Assembly: GCA_004322375.1 (NCBI GenBank)
Contig: SCUC01000508.1
Location: 1-6,938 of the forward strand
DNA from: Bacteroidota bacterium
GTDB taxonomy: Bacteria; Bacteroidota; Ignavibacteria; UBA10030; SZUA-254
Reading direction: 5' to 3'
DNA length: 6,938 nt
Made by a program: the position numbers and the translations under genes. Positions 6,104 through 6,938 of this stretch are shown here, one piece after another (the stretch's first letter is position 1; every line of letters starts with the position of its first letter). The notes under the pieces are model-generated. The model did not search any database. It saw nothing but the letters and a program-made list of their open reading frames with translations, and was not told the origin of the DNA.

Positions 6104-6593
6104 GTACCGTCGCCGAACGTCGTGCAACAATCATCACCGGGAACAGGGAGATAAGGGTTGTATAGAGCGTTGTCGTTACGCCATATTCGACAATCGCCGT
6201 AACAACGTCTATCTCGGAGCCGCGGGTGAATACAATAAAATATACAAAATGTTGAATGAAGGAGGAAAGAAAAACGACAAGCAAAAAGCGGTAGCTTCCA
6301 AGCGTCACCTTGAGCCTGCTCTCTTCAAAAAAATATCCTGCGGTAAAGCCCCCGATGGTTTTCGTTAAGGCGGAAAGCCCGATAAAATTCCCCGATACAA
6401 AATCAATGCTTAATCCTGCAAGGAAGCCCCACGCTGTTCCCGTAAGCTGGCCCTCCTTAATGGCAAGGTAAGCGACCCAGACTGCCAGCACGTCGGGCGC
6501 TATGCCGGCGATAGTTAGATATGGTATCATTGTCGTTTGAACGGCGACAACAATGAACGTAAAGAATAGGTAACGAATATGTCGTGCTATCAC
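6093..6593 (-). CDS. mreD: MreD, rod shape-determining membrane protein
   Basis: MreD is a small inner-membrane protein of the elongasome that binds MreC and helps connect MreB filaments to PBP2 and RodA. The 166-residue product is almost all membrane segments (roughly 7-26, 32-48, 52-70, 74-90, 101-122, 132-157). It carries the family's APD motif near the start of the second helix (32-34) and the GFLAGLSIDF region (56-65) with Asp64. Length is typical. The start is GTG (6591-6593), whose last bases overlap the mreC TGA stop in the string GTGA. The sequence before it (CTCCCCGCCA) has no Shine-Dalgarno site, so translation probably depends on ribosomes finishing mreC. Confidence 0.93.
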   Translation of the reverse strand: MIARHIRYLFFTFIVVAVQTTMIPYLTIAGIAPDVLAVWVAYLAIKEGQLTGTAWGFLAGLSIDFVSGNFIGLSALTKTIGGFTAGYFFEESRLKVTLGSYRFLLVVFLSSFIQHFVYFIVFTRGSEIDVVTAIVEYGVTTTLYTTLISLFPVMIVARRSATVHVE

Positions 6594-6938
6594 TGGCGGG
6601 GAGCAATATTCTTTTCAACCGCGACACGGCTTGTATCGGAGACGTGCAGCACGATAAAAGCCTGTTCTAATAACGAAAGATTGACGCCCGGTTCGATCTC
6701 GATATCTTTGAACAAGGACGCGGGCTTTTCTTCAACCCGTATCACCTTTCCAATCTTAATGCCCCGCGGGAACAGGTTGCTGTATTCCGATGTGAGAACG
6801 ATGTCGTTTTGGATAACGTCCTGCTTTTTTGATACGTTCTTCATCAAAAGATGCTCGCCCCCCTCCCAGGCAATGATGCCGTCAACCCGGCTGCGTTCTA
6901 TTTTCGCGCTGGCTCGAAAGTCTATGTTATAGAATAGC
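6590..6938 (-). CDS. mreC: MreC, C-terminal part (5' end beyond the window)
   Basis: MreC is a bitopic protein whose periplasmic domain binds PBP2 and promotes its activation. Only the last 115 residues are present, and the frame stays open to the right edge. The fragment reads through SRVDGIIAWEGGEH, LLMKNVSKKQDV, IVLTSEYSNLFPRGIKIGKV and ends at NIAPRQ. This matches the second beta-barrel of MreC, where the family pattern is 'VDG.I.W.G...L.M..V......GD.V.TSG.S..FP.GI.IG'. Here Glu-Tyr replaces the usual Gly after TS. The TTG-ATG at 6842-6847 is internal (Leu-Met), not a start. The TGA stop overlaps the mreD GTG. The N-terminal membrane anchor and coiled coil lie outside the window. Confidence 0.92.
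   Translation of the reverse strand, partial: LFYNIDFRASAKIERSRVDGIIAWEGGEHLLMKNVSKKQDVIQNDIVLTSEYSNLFPRGIKIGKVIRVEEKPASLFKDIEIEPGVNLSLLEQAFIVLHVSDTSRVAVEKNIAPRQ

Noticed and set aside
6104..6130. PBP2 starting at TTG 6130
   Set aside because: It adds nine residues, uses a rarer codon and has no ribosome binding site. ATG 6103 gives the usual short cytosolic tail before the anchor.
6842..6847. TTG-ATG as the start of a short 85-residue gene
   Set aside because: The frame continues upstream to the window edge and encodes conserved MreC sequence (VDGII.WEGG), so these codons are internal.

Overview
The window carries five protein-coding genes, all on the minus strand. Read in transcription order (from the right edge to the left) they are: the 3' end of mreC, complete mreD, the elongation penicillin-binding protein 2 (mrdA/PBP2), rodA, and, after a 400-bp gap, a Lon-related protease of the LonC/COG1067 type. 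About 90% of the window is coding. The base composition is moderate, with runs of AT-rich intergenic DNA.

The right two thirds (3070-6938) is a compact elongasome operon. MreC and MreD are the membrane scaffold between the MreB cytoskeleton and the wall-synthesis enzymes. PBP2 is the cross-linking transpeptidase and RodA the partner SEDS glycosyltransferase that polymerises glycan. mreB is not in view and would be expected beyond the right edge. The genes overlap by 4 (mreC/mreD), 11 (mreD/mrdA) and 29 nt (mrdA/rodA). None has a clear Shine-Dalgarno sequence, which suggests translational coupling.

The left third holds the Lon-like gene (232-2670). Its Ser-Lys protease dyad is intact, but its Walker A and B motifs are non-canonical. 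The two non-coding stretches, 1-231 and 2671-3069, contain no credible gene. They are full of inverted repeats: a perfect 26-bp palindrome, a nested AT-rich inverted repeat, and two adjacent perfect hairpins with an alternative pairing partner. There is also a segment resembling a dispersed bacterial repeat.

Organism: a rod-shaped or elongating bacterium. The gene order mreC-mreD-mrdA-rodA, the lack of Shine-Dalgarno sites and the RodA longer than the E. coli one fit the Bacteroidota/Chlorobiota/Ignavibacteriota side of the tree. This is an inference, not a determination. I see no mobile gene, CRISPR array, RNA gene or obviously new multi-gene system. The points most worth following are the degenerate ATPase of the Lon-like protein, the palindromic elements on both sides of it, and a possible metal site in PBP2.
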